A stretch of 64,000 nt of DNA from Mucilaginibacter corticis (GTDB lineage Bacteria > Bacteroidota > Bacteroidia > Sphingobacteriales > Sphingobacteriaceae): contig NZ_VLPK01000005.1 in the NCBI RefSeq assembly GCF_007558865.1, positions 177,470 to 241,469 on the forward strand. Reading direction: 5' to 3'. The notes under the pieces were generated by a model. It did no database searches, had not been told where the DNA came from, and saw nothing but the letters and a program-made list of their open reading frames with translations. Shown here piece after piece: positions 34,182 to 44,070 of this stretch. The number at the start of each line of letters is the position of its first letter. Position 1 is the stretch's first letter. A program made the position numbers and the translations under genes.

Positions 34182-35531
34182 TTAAAATCCGCTATCGTCT
34201 AATGCAAATGTATTTTTCCGGGTTTTCCATTTTCCCTGGGTAAAATCAGGGAATTCTTGCGGAGCGTTTCCTTCCTTTAAGGACTTTGTTGATAACGGTG
34301 TAATTACACTCATAGTTACCGAATCATAAACATCAATAGGGGTTTGTTTCTTTTGCTTTACCGATTCTACAAACGCGTTAAACACAAACCAATCCATACC
34401 ACCATGACCGGCACCCTCAGCAAATTTTTCATATTTTTTCCATAGCGGGTGGTCGTATTTATCAAACCAGGTTTGCGCCGGATCCCAGGAATCATCTTCC
34501 TTCGATTTATGGTCGATATACACACTATTAGCTACGTCCATCCACAGCCCTTTCGTACCCTGTACCCTAAAACCTAAAGAATACGGGCGTGGCAGATGCG
34601 TATCATGACTTAACAATACGGTTTCGCCATTTGCGCAGTTGATCATTGTGGTAGTTACGTCGCCATTTTTATAATTGATCTTCGCATTTTTATTACCGGG
34701 TGATAACTCTTCAACATAAGCAGCTAAGCCCCTCGCTTTAGAGCTAACTGACACCAAATTGGTAAAACGGTTCCCTGCATTGATATTGGCATAATGCATA
34801 CATGGGCCCGCGCCGTGCGTCGGGTAAATATCACCATCAACGTCAATGTTAAACTGCGTGCGCCATTGGGCCTCGCTCAATGCATTCGGGCCAAATTCTA
34901 CACCGCCGCCGTAATACTGCTTGCCGTTGTTAAATAGTACACCACGCAGGTTATGCTGATACCCCCCCTCAAGATGCACTATTTCGCCAAAAAGATCCTG
35001 GCGCGCCATATTAAGTGCAGCCATTACATCACGACGGTAACATACATTTTCGAGCGTCATATAAGGCATTCCCGTTTTTTCGGACGTATGTACAATATCC
35101 CAATGATCTTCGACTGTAAGGCCTGCAATAACCTCACAGCCTACGTATTTACCTGCCTTCATGGCATCAATGGCCTGCGGATGATGAAACTGCCATGGCG
35201 TAGCTATTATAACTGCATCTATATCTTTGCGGTCAAGCAGTTGTTTATAGGCGTCAAGGCCACCGGTATATTCTTTTATCGGGGCATGCCCTTTCTTGGC
35301 TACGTATTCCCTGAAAATCTTTAATGAACTTTCCTGAATATCGCATACAGCCACAATTTCAACGTCATCGCGCAATAAGCCTTCGCTTACGTGACTCATG
35401 CCGCGTGCACCAACGCCGATGTATCCCATTCTTACTTTTTGTGGCGCAGATGCAAAAAGACTACCTGATGGTAATATTGCAAATCCAGCAGCGGTTATCG
35501 CGCTGTTTATTATAAATCTTCTTCTTTCCAT
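34182..35531 (-). CDS. GH109-family NAD-dependent glycosidase (alpha-N-acetylgalactosaminidase-like)
   Basis: A 449-residue protein started at the ATG at 35531 (MERRRFIINSAITAAGF, a Tat-type leader); the frame is open a further 10 codons. The N-terminal Rossmann domain has YIGVGARG and VAVCDIQESS; next come ATPWQFHHPQAIDAMKAGKY and ENVCYRRDVMAALNM. Across the protein it follows the GH109 pattern I remember from Elizabethkingia alpha-GalNAc'ase (GGYQHNLR, YPTHGAGP, GNRFTNLVSVSSKARGL, YSLGFRVQGTKGLWMDV, GAGHGGMDWFVFNAFVESV). GH109 uses a redox mechanism with bound NAD to release alpha-GalNAc. As last gene of the amino-sugar operon it would supply GalNAc for the NahK-like kinases. Confidence 0.85.
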   Translation of the reverse strand: MERRRFIINSAITAAGFAILPSGSLFASAPQKVRMGYIGVGARGMSHVSEGLLRDDVEIVAVCDIQESSLKIFREYVAKKGHAPIKEYTGGLDAYKQLLDRKDIDAVIIATPWQFHHPQAIDAMKAGKYVGCEVIAGLTVEDHWDIVHTSEKTGMPYMTLENVCYRRDVMAALNMARQDLFGEIVHLEGGYQHNLRGVLFNNGKQYYGGGVEFGPNALSEAQWRTQFNIDVDGDIYPTHGAGPCMHYANINAGNRFTNLVSVSSKARGLAAYVEELSPGNKNAKINYKNGDVTTTMINCANGETVLLSHDTHLPRPYSLGFRVQGTKGLWMDVANSVYIDHKSKEDDSWDPAQTWFDKYDHPLWKKYEKFAEGAGHGGMDWFVFNAFVESVKQKKQTPIDVYDSVTMSVITPLSTKSLKEGNAPQEFPDFTQGKWKTRKNTFALDDSGF

Positions 35532-35598
35532 ATTTAGTGTATAATTTAATATATCATCCATTTAGGGCGAATGACATTGTTTGGTTTATTATTAAAGG

Positions 35599-36882
35599 CT
35601 ACCTGGCCGTATCTTTATGACCTGAGATAGCATAAAAGCATATATAAACATAACAAGGCAGCATACAAATTAAAAATGCCAGTTGTGTTGGTATTGACTT
35701 AGCTAAAGCAGCGTATATCTGCGGTAACACAGCACCACCTGCTATACCCATGATCAGCAAAGCTGAACCCAATTTAGTGTATTTACCAAGTCCTTTAATA
35801 GCCAACGGAAATATTGCGGGCCACATTAATGAATTTGCAAAACCAAGCAATGCAATAAATACAATACTTAAATAACCATGTGTAAGATATGCTGCAATAC
35901 TGAACAAGATACCAACAATGGCCGAGATCATTAAAGCTTTTTCCTGGCTGATGTATTTAGGTATGGTTGCAATGCCAATGATGTAACCTATTACCATTGA
36001 TGCAAGCGTATATGATGTAAATATCTTGGTTTGGTCGAGGCTCATACCTAACGATTTTCCGTAAGTACCAATTACGTCTCCTGCCATAACTTCAACCCCT
36101 ACATATAAAAATAAACAGAGTACTCCAAGGTTAAGATTACGGTATTTGAATATACTGCTTTTTGAAGCTAAGACTGCCCCATCTTCATTTACGTGATCTT
36201 TTTCGGTATTTATCTCTGGTAGTGACGAATATTTGATCAATAATGCCAAAGTGATCAATACAATAGCAATAATCACGTAAGGTAATATTACCCTTGCGGC
36301 CAACTGGCTTAATAAAGCTTCTTTTTGCGTAGCATCTGTAATGGTCTTTAACTGATTTTCAATCCCCTGTGCACCTTTCAAAACCAATGCACTTAATATC
36401 AACGGGCTAAGTGCTCCTGCTGCTTTATTGCAGATGCCCATAATACTGATACGTTGGGCGGCGCTTTCAATCGGCCCCACAATAGCAATGTAAGGGTTTG
36501 ATGCTGTTTGCAATAATGATAAGCCCATACCCTGAACAAACAAGCCTATAAGAAATAACGGGAATGTACGGGTATTAGCGGCAGGTATAAATATTAACGC
36601 CCCTATGGCCATTACAAATAATCCCAGTGACATGCCATTTTTAAAGCCTGTTCTTTTTAGTATGTGCGACGATGGTATCGACAAAAAGAAATAAGCCATA
36701 TAAAAAGCTGAAGTTACCAAAAGGGCCTGCGACGTATTAAGCTGACAGGCTAACTGTAAAAATGGAATAAGCGTTCCGTTTAACCAGGTTACAAAACCAA
36801 AAACAAAGAATAATGAACCAATAATTACAATTGGGTTTAGTGCTTTTTTAACTTGTTGAGTTGAGAGTTGGGCTGTTGTCAT
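35599..36882 (-). CDS. FucP/NagP-type sugar:H+ symporter (FHS family MFS)
   Basis: A 427-residue, 12-helix transporter of the fucose/hexose symporter family. Features are the N-terminal FFVFGFVTWLNGTLIPFLQLAC, GMGLSLLQTASNPYIAIVGP and NSLMWPAIFPLAIKGLG, typical of FucP, GluP and NagP. Given its neighbours it most likely imports N-acetylhexosamine (NagP role) across the inner membrane, where the NahK-like kinases can phosphorylate it. It is 67 bases upstream of GH109 and 133 bases downstream of the PKD lipoprotein gene. The 133-base gap shows no terminator. Confidence 0.83.
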   Translation of the reverse strand: MTTAQLSTQQVKKALNPIVIIGSLFFVFGFVTWLNGTLIPFLQLACQLNTSQALLVTSAFYMAYFFLSIPSSHILKRTGFKNGMSLGLFVMAIGALIFIPAANTRTFPLFLIGLFVQGMGLSLLQTASNPYIAIVGPIESAAQRISIMGICNKAAGALSPLILSALVLKGAQGIENQLKTITDATQKEALLSQLAARVILPYVIIAIVLITLALLIKYSSLPEINTEKDHVNEDGAVLASKSSIFKYRNLNLGVLCLFLYVGVEVMAGDVIGTYGKSLGMSLDQTKIFTSYTLASMVIGYIIGIATIPKYISQEKALMISAIVGILFSIAAYLTHGYLSIVFIALLGFANSLMWPAIFPLAIKGLGKYTKLGSALLIMGIAGGAVLPQIYAALAKSIPTQLAFLICMLPCYVYICFYAISGHKDTAR

Positions 36883-37015
36883 TTAAATTGTAAGCTATTT
36901 TTTAATTAAAGTACCCTAATATATTCAAACTAATTTTAAATATGGCTTATCAGGGGTACATTAACCCGTATCAAACCAATGTTTTTGGCTGATACGGGTT
37001 AAATATGATGAGATG

Positions 37016-37876
37016 TTACAATTTTACTTGTAAAAAGCCTGATGCAGCTGTATTATTTGCAGGGATAGAACCTAATTGCGCATAACCGGATGTGCTTTCC
37101 ACAATACAGAAATTGATAGCGCTTTTTAACGTTCCAAGTTTATCTTTCTTAATAGAAAACTCTATTGCATTTTTACCGCTTACACTTTTAATAGCCGAGT
37201 AATGTAACACATCGGCAATGTCAAATATGGGCGAGAATGAAAAGGCTGCAGGGTCACCTGTGTGAGTATACAAACTCCCCCAGCCGCCAACTAAGCTGCC
37301 TTCAAATAAAAATTCGGCACCTGATCCTAAAGGATATTGTCCGGTTGTAAAGCCTGTTTTAGGATTATTATCGGCATCAATATACATATCAATAATGGCA
37401 AATTGCATATCCGGCGTACCTTCCAGGTAAAAGTTAATATCAGTTGGCGATGCAAAGGTTTTTATACCAAGCAAAGTGCCCCCATTCGTAAGATCGGTGT
37501 TTGTGAACGAATAATCAACATATTGCCAATCGGTAAAGTCGCCATCAATTTTGATATTGGGGCCTATTATACTAACCGTATCGGTAAACGTACTTACCGT
37601 TGAGCCCTGTTTTGCCGTTAGTGTAACCAGGAAATCTCCCTTACTTTTAAAAATATGCTGCGGCGATTTTTTTGTTGATGTTTCGCCACTATTATCTCCA
37701 AAATTCCAACTGTATTCTGAAGCGTTTCTTGAAAAATTGGTAAAATTAACGTTAAACCCGTCGGCAACGTAACTAAACACAGCCTTGGTGCCGCTGCCCT
37801 GGTCATTTTTCTTACAGGCGCTTATGCAGAGCATAATTAGCGCTGCGCAGCATAGATATGTAATATTTTTTTTCAT
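37016..37876 (-). CDS. Surface lipoprotein with PKD domain
   Basis: A 286-residue lipoprotein (signal ending CISACKK, residue about 21). Residues about 32-105 are a PKD domain (YSWNFGDNSGE and HIFKSKGDFLVTLTA). The C-terminal part starts with IKIDGDFTDW and has DMYIDADNNPKTGF, which resembles CBM9/DOMON-type sugar-binding sandwiches. It probably works with SusC/SusD as an additional glycan-binding surface protein (SusE/F-like role). It lies 21 bases downstream of the DUF4874 gene. Confidence 0.78.
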   Translation of the reverse strand: MKKNITYLCCAALIMLCISACKKNDQGSGTKAVFSYVADGFNVNFTNFSRNASEYSWNFGDNSGETSTKKSPQHIFKSKGDFLVTLTAKQGSTVSTFTDTVSIIGPNIKIDGDFTDWQYVDYSFTNTDLTNGGTLLGIKTFASPTDINFYLEGTPDMQFAIIDMYIDADNNPKTGFTTGQYPLGSGAEFLFEGSLVGGWGSLYTHTGDPAAFSFSPIFDIADVLHYSAIKSVSGKNAIEFSIKKDKLGTLKSAINFCIVESTSGYAQLGSIPANNTAASGFLQVKL

Positions 37877-37897
37877 CGTTTTTAATATTTTAAAGAT

Positions 37898-39292
37898 TTA
37901 CATAATTTTTAAAGTCGATTTCAGATCATTCATTCCGCCGTTATCCTGAACCCAGGTGCCCACATTAGCCAACCTGATAGCATACTCTACCCTACTTTTT
38001 AAGCCGGGTGCCTGGTCAGCAATACGCATATAAAGTGAATAGGTACCTGCAGGTATGCCACTCAGACTAACAGATTCATCAAGCTTAACAGTTGCTGCCG
38101 GTTTTACTCCGCGGATATCATACGCAAGCGGAGCTTCGTAATAAGTGCCGGTAGTTGTATTTTTTAAGATAATGCTGGTTGTTTTCTTATTGTAAAGCGG
38201 CGCATAACCCACGTTAGTAATATTTATGCCCAGTTTTAAACTTCCGTTTACGGTAGCCTGAGCGGGTAACACCGCATTAACCAGCGCGAGGCGATAACCC
38301 AGGTTTCTGACAAACTCATCAAAACAACCTGACGTTTTCCAGCCGCTTAATGTCGGTTGATAATAGTCCATGTTCAAATAGGTCCATCTTAACAATTTCA
38401 TTTGGGTACGCCCCTGGTCGCAGCTGCTTGAATAGCCACCAAGCGGCGGACAAGTTTCGCCACCTACAGGCACATACAAAGCTTCGTCACTGATGTATTG
38501 TTTCTCAAGGGTCGCGTTTACATAAGTACCGTAATCATCGTCGCTTGATAAAAAGCAGTCGTTATGCTGCCCTACCCGGGCAATATCGGTGCCTGAATAT
38601 CCTTGTGCTGCTGTGATAGCTACAGCAGTACCAAATACTTGTTGCTTTTGTAACGGCGTACGTACCTGTACCATGATATCTGCCGGCACTACACTTAACA
38701 ATTTTGTAAGTATTGTTTTTTCGTTATTAGCAGTAGCTAAGCCATTAGTCGAGTCATGCCATTCGCCATAGTCACCAATAAAACCTGCCTGAACAAAAGC
38801 TATCACATCTTTATTAGCCTCGAAAACGGGCTTTAGCTGGTCCATATGCTGTTCAACTATAGCAAGTGAGGCATCGCTATCTGTTTCTGTGTAAGCAAAG
38901 CGTACAACGCCTTTAAGGCCCGCATTACGGATAGTATTCAGATCTGTTTGAATAAAATTAAGATAGGTTTGATCAATTGCTTTGTTTTTATAGTCTGACA
39001 GATAAAAAACCCTTACTATAAGCGTTGTATTTTGATTTACACGAAAAGTATTTAATGATACAGGGTCCAGAGGTGTATTTGTAGTATATGTTTTTGTAAA
39101 TCCCCGCTCCGGATTTGGGAATATATCTGTTGACAGGTCAAACTTAACGCCATCATCCGTTGTAACTACCGGAGGGTTATTGGTACTACCACCGCCGCTG
39201 CTTTTTTTACAGGCCACAAATATTCCGCAGCATAGCAAAACAACTAATGCACCAGCCCCAATCAGTTTATTAAAATTCTTAATCTTCATCAT
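37898..39292 (-). CDS. DUF4874/DUF4832 lipoprotein, copy 1
   Basis: A 464-residue lipoprotein (signal ending IFVACKK, residue about 27). The N-terminal domain (about 45-220, DUF4874 type) starts with FPNPERGFTK; it then has AFVQAGFIGDYGEWHD and resembles a TIM-barrel glycosidase. The C-terminal domain (DUF4832 type) has HNDCFLSSDDDYGTYVN, PVGGETCPP, and NVGYAPLYNKK with a beta-sandwich tail. The enzyme activity is unknown. A paralogue lies at 52257 in the divergently ordered second operon of the same regulon. It follows susD by 43 bases. Confidence 0.82.
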   Translation of the reverse strand: MMKIKNFNKLIGAGALVVLLCCGIFVACKKSSGGGSTNNPPVVTTDDGVKFDLSTDIFPNPERGFTKTYTTNTPLDPVSLNTFRVNQNTTLIVRVFYLSDYKNKAIDQTYLNFIQTDLNTIRNAGLKGVVRFAYTETDSDASLAIVEQHMDQLKPVFEANKDVIAFVQAGFIGDYGEWHDSTNGLATANNEKTILTKLLSVVPADIMVQVRTPLQKQQVFGTAVAITAAQGYSGTDIARVGQHNDCFLSSDDDYGTYVNATLEKQYISDEALYVPVGGETCPPLGGYSSSCDQGRTQMKLLRWTYLNMDYYQPTLSGWKTSGCFDEFVRNLGYRLALVNAVLPAQATVNGSLKLGINITNVGYAPLYNKKTTSIILKNTTTGTYYEAPLAYDIRGVKPAATVKLDESVSLSGIPAGTYSLYMRIADQAPGLKSRVEYAIRLANVGTWVQDNGGMNDLKSTLKIM

Positions 39293-39335
39293 CTTATAGT
39301 TTTAAGTTTTCTAATTATAATCACTTAAAGCAATC

Positions 39336-40799
39336 TTAATTATAGCCGGGGTTTTGAATAAATTTGCCTTTACCCTCGGCAACACGTGCCTGAGAAAAAG
39401 GATATAAAACTTTATATTCATTGGTCAAGGTTGAATGTTTAACCTCCTGGCAGCGTGATATAAATTTGCCCATACGAATCTCGTCTGCCCTGTATTGCCC
39501 ATTTTCGCACCAAAATTCATGACTTCTTTCCAAAAGGATCAGATCATTGAACTGTGATAATGAACTGTATTGAGCCAATGGTTTTGCCTGCAGACCTGCC
39601 CTTTGCCTGATTGTTGTCACCAAGTCCATAGCTTCCTGGTTAGGGCCTGAAATGTTGGCAACAGCTTCTGCTTTTGATAATAGTACGTCAGCATAACGGT
39701 ACATGATGATGTCAACTGTTGTCAAACCGGTAGTACGGGCTGCATCCTGGTTTATCTTTAGTGGTATAGGGCCATAGTTGATAAGTGTCCCCGGATTGCC
39801 CCTGTTATACGTAATACCATCACTGCCGGTAAACTCAGTTATCAGCATAGTTTTACGTTTATCATTGCTTTCAAAGCTATCGTAGAAATACCATGTGCTT
39901 TGTATAGTGCCAAAACCGCCTTTAGGGGCAAATACAGCAGGAAGCACCATCAACTGCCATTGGTTTTCGCTTGTGCCTGCATAATCACATGGTATTGCCC
40001 AAATCACTTCTTTACTGTTTTTGGCACCTTCAAGGTCCCACATACCTACATAATTAGGATCAATGGTGTAATAACCATATGCAATGATATCATTACAAAG
40101 CGTCAACACCTCAGCCCAGTTCTTTTCATGAAGGTCAAGCCTGATCTGGATCATTTTTGCCAGTGCTTTATTAAATCTGCCATATTCGGCTTCTGCCGGT
40201 GAAGGCAGATCGGCCGCTGCGGCAACCAGGTCGGCTTTTATATAATCAACCATTTCCTGGTTTGATAAACGGGCAAGGGTTACTTCCTTTAACGGATTTT
40301 GTAAAACGTCAAGCGGTGCAATTACAAGCGGTCCATACAAATCAAATAAGGTATAAGCTAAAAGCCCGCGTGCGCAGCGCACTTCTGCAATAGCTTTCTT
40401 TTTCACCTCATCAGTCACAGTTGATTTTTGTATCTGGTCAATCGTAAGTGTCATTTGGCTTATCTTATTATAATAATCATCATAATAATGAGTAAAAGCA
40501 GCATCTTTTGGCAGGTAGCTTTGCAGTGTTGCTGTATTTTGGTCGCCATAAGGTCCCCACAGTATTTCTGTAGTAGCGTCCGACAAAAACATTTCACCTC
40601 TTTCTGAGGTGGAAAAAATACCATTACTATATGATCCTCTTAGCGGGTAATAGGCTGCATTAACCAAAGCTTCAATATCCGCAGCTGTTTTGGGGAAGAT
40701 ACTTGGGTTGATGTCTGAATAATCAAGAGTTTTAAGGTTTTTCGTACAACTGCTTAGCAGTACTGCAACCGACGCAATTATTAATCTATATCTTTTCAT
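39336..40799 (-). CDS. susD: SusD/RagB-family outer-membrane glycan-binding lipoprotein
   Basis: A 487-residue lipoprotein (signal with LLSSCTKN, Cys at about 18). It is rich in helices in the first half (TPR-like, EALVNAAYYPLRGSY, KISQMTLTIDQI, VRCARGLLAYTLFDLYGP) and has the C-terminal RagB/SusD features TTVDIIMYRYADVLLSKAEAVANI and LILLERSHEFWCENGQYRADEIRMG. It binds the target glycan and closes the SusC channel. It lies 12 bases downstream of susC, as in nearly all polysaccharide-utilisation loci. Confidence 0.93.
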   Translation of the reverse strand: MKRYRLIIASVAVLLSSCTKNLKTLDYSDINPSIFPKTAADIEALVNAAYYPLRGSYSNGIFSTSERGEMFLSDATTEILWGPYGDQNTATLQSYLPKDAAFTHYYDDYYNKISQMTLTIDQIQKSTVTDEVKKKAIAEVRCARGLLAYTLFDLYGPLVIAPLDVLQNPLKEVTLARLSNQEMVDYIKADLVAAAADLPSPAEAEYGRFNKALAKMIQIRLDLHEKNWAEVLTLCNDIIAYGYYTIDPNYVGMWDLEGAKNSKEVIWAIPCDYAGTSENQWQLMVLPAVFAPKGGFGTIQSTWYFYDSFESNDKRKTMLITEFTGSDGITYNRGNPGTLINYGPIPLKINQDAARTTGLTTVDIIMYRYADVLLSKAEAVANISGPNQEAMDLVTTIRQRAGLQAKPLAQYSSLSQFNDLILLERSHEFWCENGQYRADEIRMGKFISRCQEVKHSTLTNEYKVLYPFSQARVAEGKGKFIQNPGYN

Positions 40800-40811
40800 C
40801 TTTATATCTAA

Positions 40812-43800
40812 TTAAAATGTAACGTTTACACCAGCTAAAAATGACCGTATGTTTGGATAAGCAGCTGTATATGAATCTGTTTCAGGATCAACCCCTTTAT
40901 ATGGTGTTATCACAAACATATTCTGGCCATCTATATGGAAACGGATCGAAGAAATTGTTCCTTTTGCCCATTTAACTGGGATATCATATCCCAATGAAAC
41001 GTTTTGCAGCCTGATGAACCAGGCATTCTCTACAAAGAAATTACCTACTGGGTATGGAGAAAATCCATAAAATGAACTTGGTTGCGAGTTAGTTGGGTTT
41101 GTTGGTGTCCACCTGTTTTTAACGGTTTTTAAAGCATTGTAGCCATTTGAGTAGATACCGTAAGCGCTTACACCATAAGATACATAATTAGGATCTTCCA
41201 TTGAACGGCCAAACAATCCGTTAAAATCAAAATTAAGCGAGAAACGTTTATAGGTAAAAATATTGGTGATGCCCGCCATTGCGCTTGGGTCTGTGGAACC
41301 AAATAATTTTTCATCCGCATCGTCAATTATACCATCAGGTTTACCTGTTCTTAAAAACCTGCCGTTAGCATCAACAACCGGGTGACCTGCAGCATCGCGC
41401 ACGTAGCCATTAATGTCTTTAATTTTTATCATACCCGGTAATAACAACGGTTGTGAAACAGGCGCTTTTTCTCCGATCTGTAAAATACCGTCAGATACAT
41501 AATTATAATTTGCCCTAAGAGGATCATTGGGGCTTTGATAAACAAATGGTTTCCAATCAGGTGAACGCTCTTTCCAGTTGTTTTTAACTGTCGAAAAAGT
41601 ATATAAAGTTCTCCATTGGAAATTATCTGTTTTAATATTACGGACATTGATGCTTACCTCAATACCTTTACCTAATGTTTTACCAACATTGTATATTACG
41701 GTATTTACCTCCTGATATGAATTAAGGTTTTTAACATCCAAGAGATCCGACACGACGTTCCGGAATACTTCTATAGATCCGTCAACTTTGCCATTAAATA
41801 GTGAATAATCTAAGCCCAGGTTTATGCTACTTGTAGTTTCCCATTTAAGGTCAGGATTTTCAAGTCTATATAAAGAAACACCTATAAGCCTGGTATCTGA
41901 ACCCGATAACCATGCTGGATAAGAGCCATAGGCCGCGAAAGCGTTGGCATACTGTGAAAAACTTTTTCCAATATTGGCATTACCGGTTTGTCCGTAACTA
42001 AGCCTAAGCTTAAGTTGCGATACCGTATTTTTAATTTTAGAAAAGAATGATTCTTCGGCTACATTCCAGGCAACCGCGGCTGATGGAAAAGTACCCCATT
42101 TGTGATTTCTTGCAAAAATACTGGCACCATCCGAGCGAAGGGTTGCAGTAAAATAATACCGGCTATCGAAATTATAATTTAAACGTCCAAAATAAGATGC
42201 TATTTCACTACTGGAGCCTGAAGAGGTGGGGGTCTGGATGTTTGCTCCTGCACTTAAATTATTCCAAAGAAAACCATCTGTGATAAAACCTGTGGCACCG
42301 GCTGTATTACTCTGATCGTTGAATTTTTGCTTAGAAGCCCCCCCGAGTAACTCAAAGTTATGTAAATGTGCGATGGTCTTTTTATAAGTTGCAGTTGCTT
42401 CCAATAAATAATTATCACTATTTTCATCGCCTATAAAAGCACGGCCACCTTCTAATGCACCTTGTATGGTTGATGTGGGTATATAGCTTTCTCTTAAAGT
42501 ATATCCATGATCAACCCCGGCTTTTAGGCGGATAACCAAGTCTTTCATCGGCGTAATATCAAGATAAGTATTTAGCAACATCCTATCTATTCTACCCTTA
42601 TCTGTGATAGTAAGTAATGAATAGGGGTTTGGTTGTAACACTAATTGCGGATTGATGGGATAGTTACCATCTTCATCAATTGCCTGGATATGCGGTCCCT
42701 GCTGAATGGCGGCCCTGATAACACCCGAGTTTTCGTACTGATCGCCACCTAATTGGCTGTTTAAATTATCAATACGGCTGGCCGTTAAATTCACACTGAA
42801 TTTAAATATTTTGCTTAGCTCCTGGTCAAGATTTGCACGTAAGCTATAACGGTTTAAACCAGAGTTCTTAATAACGCCATCCTGGTTATAATAATTGGCA
42901 GATATAAAATATTTTGTTGCTTTAGTACCACCTGAAATAGAAACATTTTGCTGCAAAGTTGTCCCATTACGTGTAACCAAACCTATCCAATCCGTTCCGC
43001 CCCCCACATTATCAATTGCTTTTTGCGTGTAGAGCTTACGGTAAGGTTGCACTCCGCTTGCAATAACTTCAGACGCTATTGCAGTTCCGTATGGCGCTAT
43101 GTGATTATCGAAATTCCACTGTTCCTGGCCTTGTTCGTTCCGTACCTGCATCCATTGATCTAATGGCAACACATCAAACGGGTTTTTAAATTTCTGATAG
43201 GTATAATTTACATCATAACTGACTTTGGCTTTACCTTCTGAACCGTGTTTAGTAGTTATTAAAACAACCCCGTTAGCCGCACGCGAGCCATATATTGCTG
43301 TCGCGCTCGCGTCTTTCAGCACCTCTACTGATTCAATATCATTCGGATTAAACGAGGCTAAAAAACTTTGCGTACCGGCGTTATACCTGCCACCTGTTTC
43401 TGGTTGCTGTAATTCAGAAATCAAAAAACCATCAACAACATATAAAGGTTCTGAATTACCATATACCGAACCACCATAACCGCGTACCAAAATATCTAAA
43501 CCACCGCCCGGCTGTGCGCTGTTTTGCCTGATGGTTACACCTGCCAATTTACCTTTTAGCATGTTACCTATTTCAGGACCTTGCTCAAGCACCAGGTCAC
43601 TTGTTTTTACGGTTGAAACAGCGCCGGTGAGGTCTTTCTTCTTTTGTGTACCGTAACCAATTACCACAACCTCATTAAGGCCAGTATTTGATTCTTCAAG
43701 GGTAACATCTAAAGCGGCATCACCAATAACCGGGATCTCCTTAGTAGTAAAGCCAATCAGCCTGATCACTAAAACATCACCAACTTTAGCCGTAATGGAA

Positions 43801-44033
43801 AAGTTTCCTTTTACATCGGTAGTAGTACCTGTTGTACCGTTTTTAATGGATACAGTAACACCGGGAAGTGGCTCCCCTTTTGCATCGGTAACTGTTCCGC
43901 TGATGGGACCCTGCCAGCGTTCATCAGCTACGCTCCTTACTTTGCCTTCAGCCATTGCGGGGAGATACTGCAAGTTTAAAAGCAATATCGCCGCAAAAAA
44001 GAGCTTCATTTTGTGTAAAAAATTGTTATACAT
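40812..44033 (-). CDS. susC: SusC/RagA-family TonB-dependent outer-membrane transporter
   Basis: A 1073-residue TonB-dependent receptor. Residues about 42-115 are the carboxypeptidase-regulatory-like domain (GPISGTVTDAKGEPLPGV), then the TonB-box region NEVVVIGYGTQKK, the plug (about 120-240; DASATAIYGSRAANGVVLIT) and the 22-strand barrel ending in the SLGYDI region and NVTF. The Met at 44009 would begin a clear signal peptide (MKLFFAAILLLNLQYLPAMA); the ATG at 44033 adds eight residues. It imports the oligosaccharide bound by SusD. It is 37 bases downstream of the first NahK-like gene. Confidence 0.93.
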   Translation of the reverse strand: MYNNFLHKMKLFFAAILLLNLQYLPAMAEGKVRSVADERWQGPISGTVTDAKGEPLPGVTVSIKNGTTGTTTDVKGNFSITAKVGDVLVIRLIGFTTKEIPVIGDAALDVTLEESNTGLNEVVVIGYGTQKKKDLTGAVSTVKTSDLVLEQGPEIGNMLKGKLAGVTIRQNSAQPGGGLDILVRGYGGSVYGNSEPLYVVDGFLISELQQPETGGRYNAGTQSFLASFNPNDIESVEVLKDASATAIYGSRAANGVVLITTKHGSEGKAKVSYDVNYTYQKFKNPFDVLPLDQWMQVRNEQGQEQWNFDNHIAPYGTAIASEVIASGVQPYRKLYTQKAIDNVGGGTDWIGLVTRNGTTLQQNVSISGGTKATKYFISANYYNQDGVIKNSGLNRYSLRANLDQELSKIFKFSVNLTASRIDNLNSQLGGDQYENSGVIRAAIQQGPHIQAIDEDGNYPINPQLVLQPNPYSLLTITDKGRIDRMLLNTYLDITPMKDLVIRLKAGVDHGYTLRESYIPTSTIQGALEGGRAFIGDENSDNYLLEATATYKKTIAHLHNFELLGGASKQKFNDQSNTAGATGFITDGFLWNNLSAGANIQTPTSSGSSSEIASYFGRLNYNFDSRYYFTATLRSDGASIFARNHKWGTFPSAAVAWNVAEESFFSKIKNTVSQLKLRLSYGQTGNANIGKSFSQYANAFAAYGSYPAWLSGSDTRLIGVSLYRLENPDLKWETTSSINLGLDYSLFNGKVDGSIEVFRNVVSDLLDVKNLNSYQEVNTVIYNVGKTLGKGIEVSINVRNIKTDNFQWRTLYTFSTVKNNWKERSPDWKPFVYQSPNDPLRANYNYVSDGILQIGEKAPVSQPLLLPGMIKIKDINGYVRDAAGHPVVDANGRFLRTGKPDGIIDDADEKLFGSTDPSAMAGITNIFTYKRFSLNFDFNGLFGRSMEDPNYVSYGVSAYGIYSNGYNALKTVKNRWTPTNPTNSQPSSFYGFSPYPVGNFFVENAWFIRLQNVSLGYDIPVKWAKGTISSIRFHIDGQNMFVITPYKGVDPETDSYTAAYPNIRSFLAGVNVTF

Positions 44034-44070
44034 ACTTGGTTTTTTAGGTGGTACAGTAAAAATTAATTCA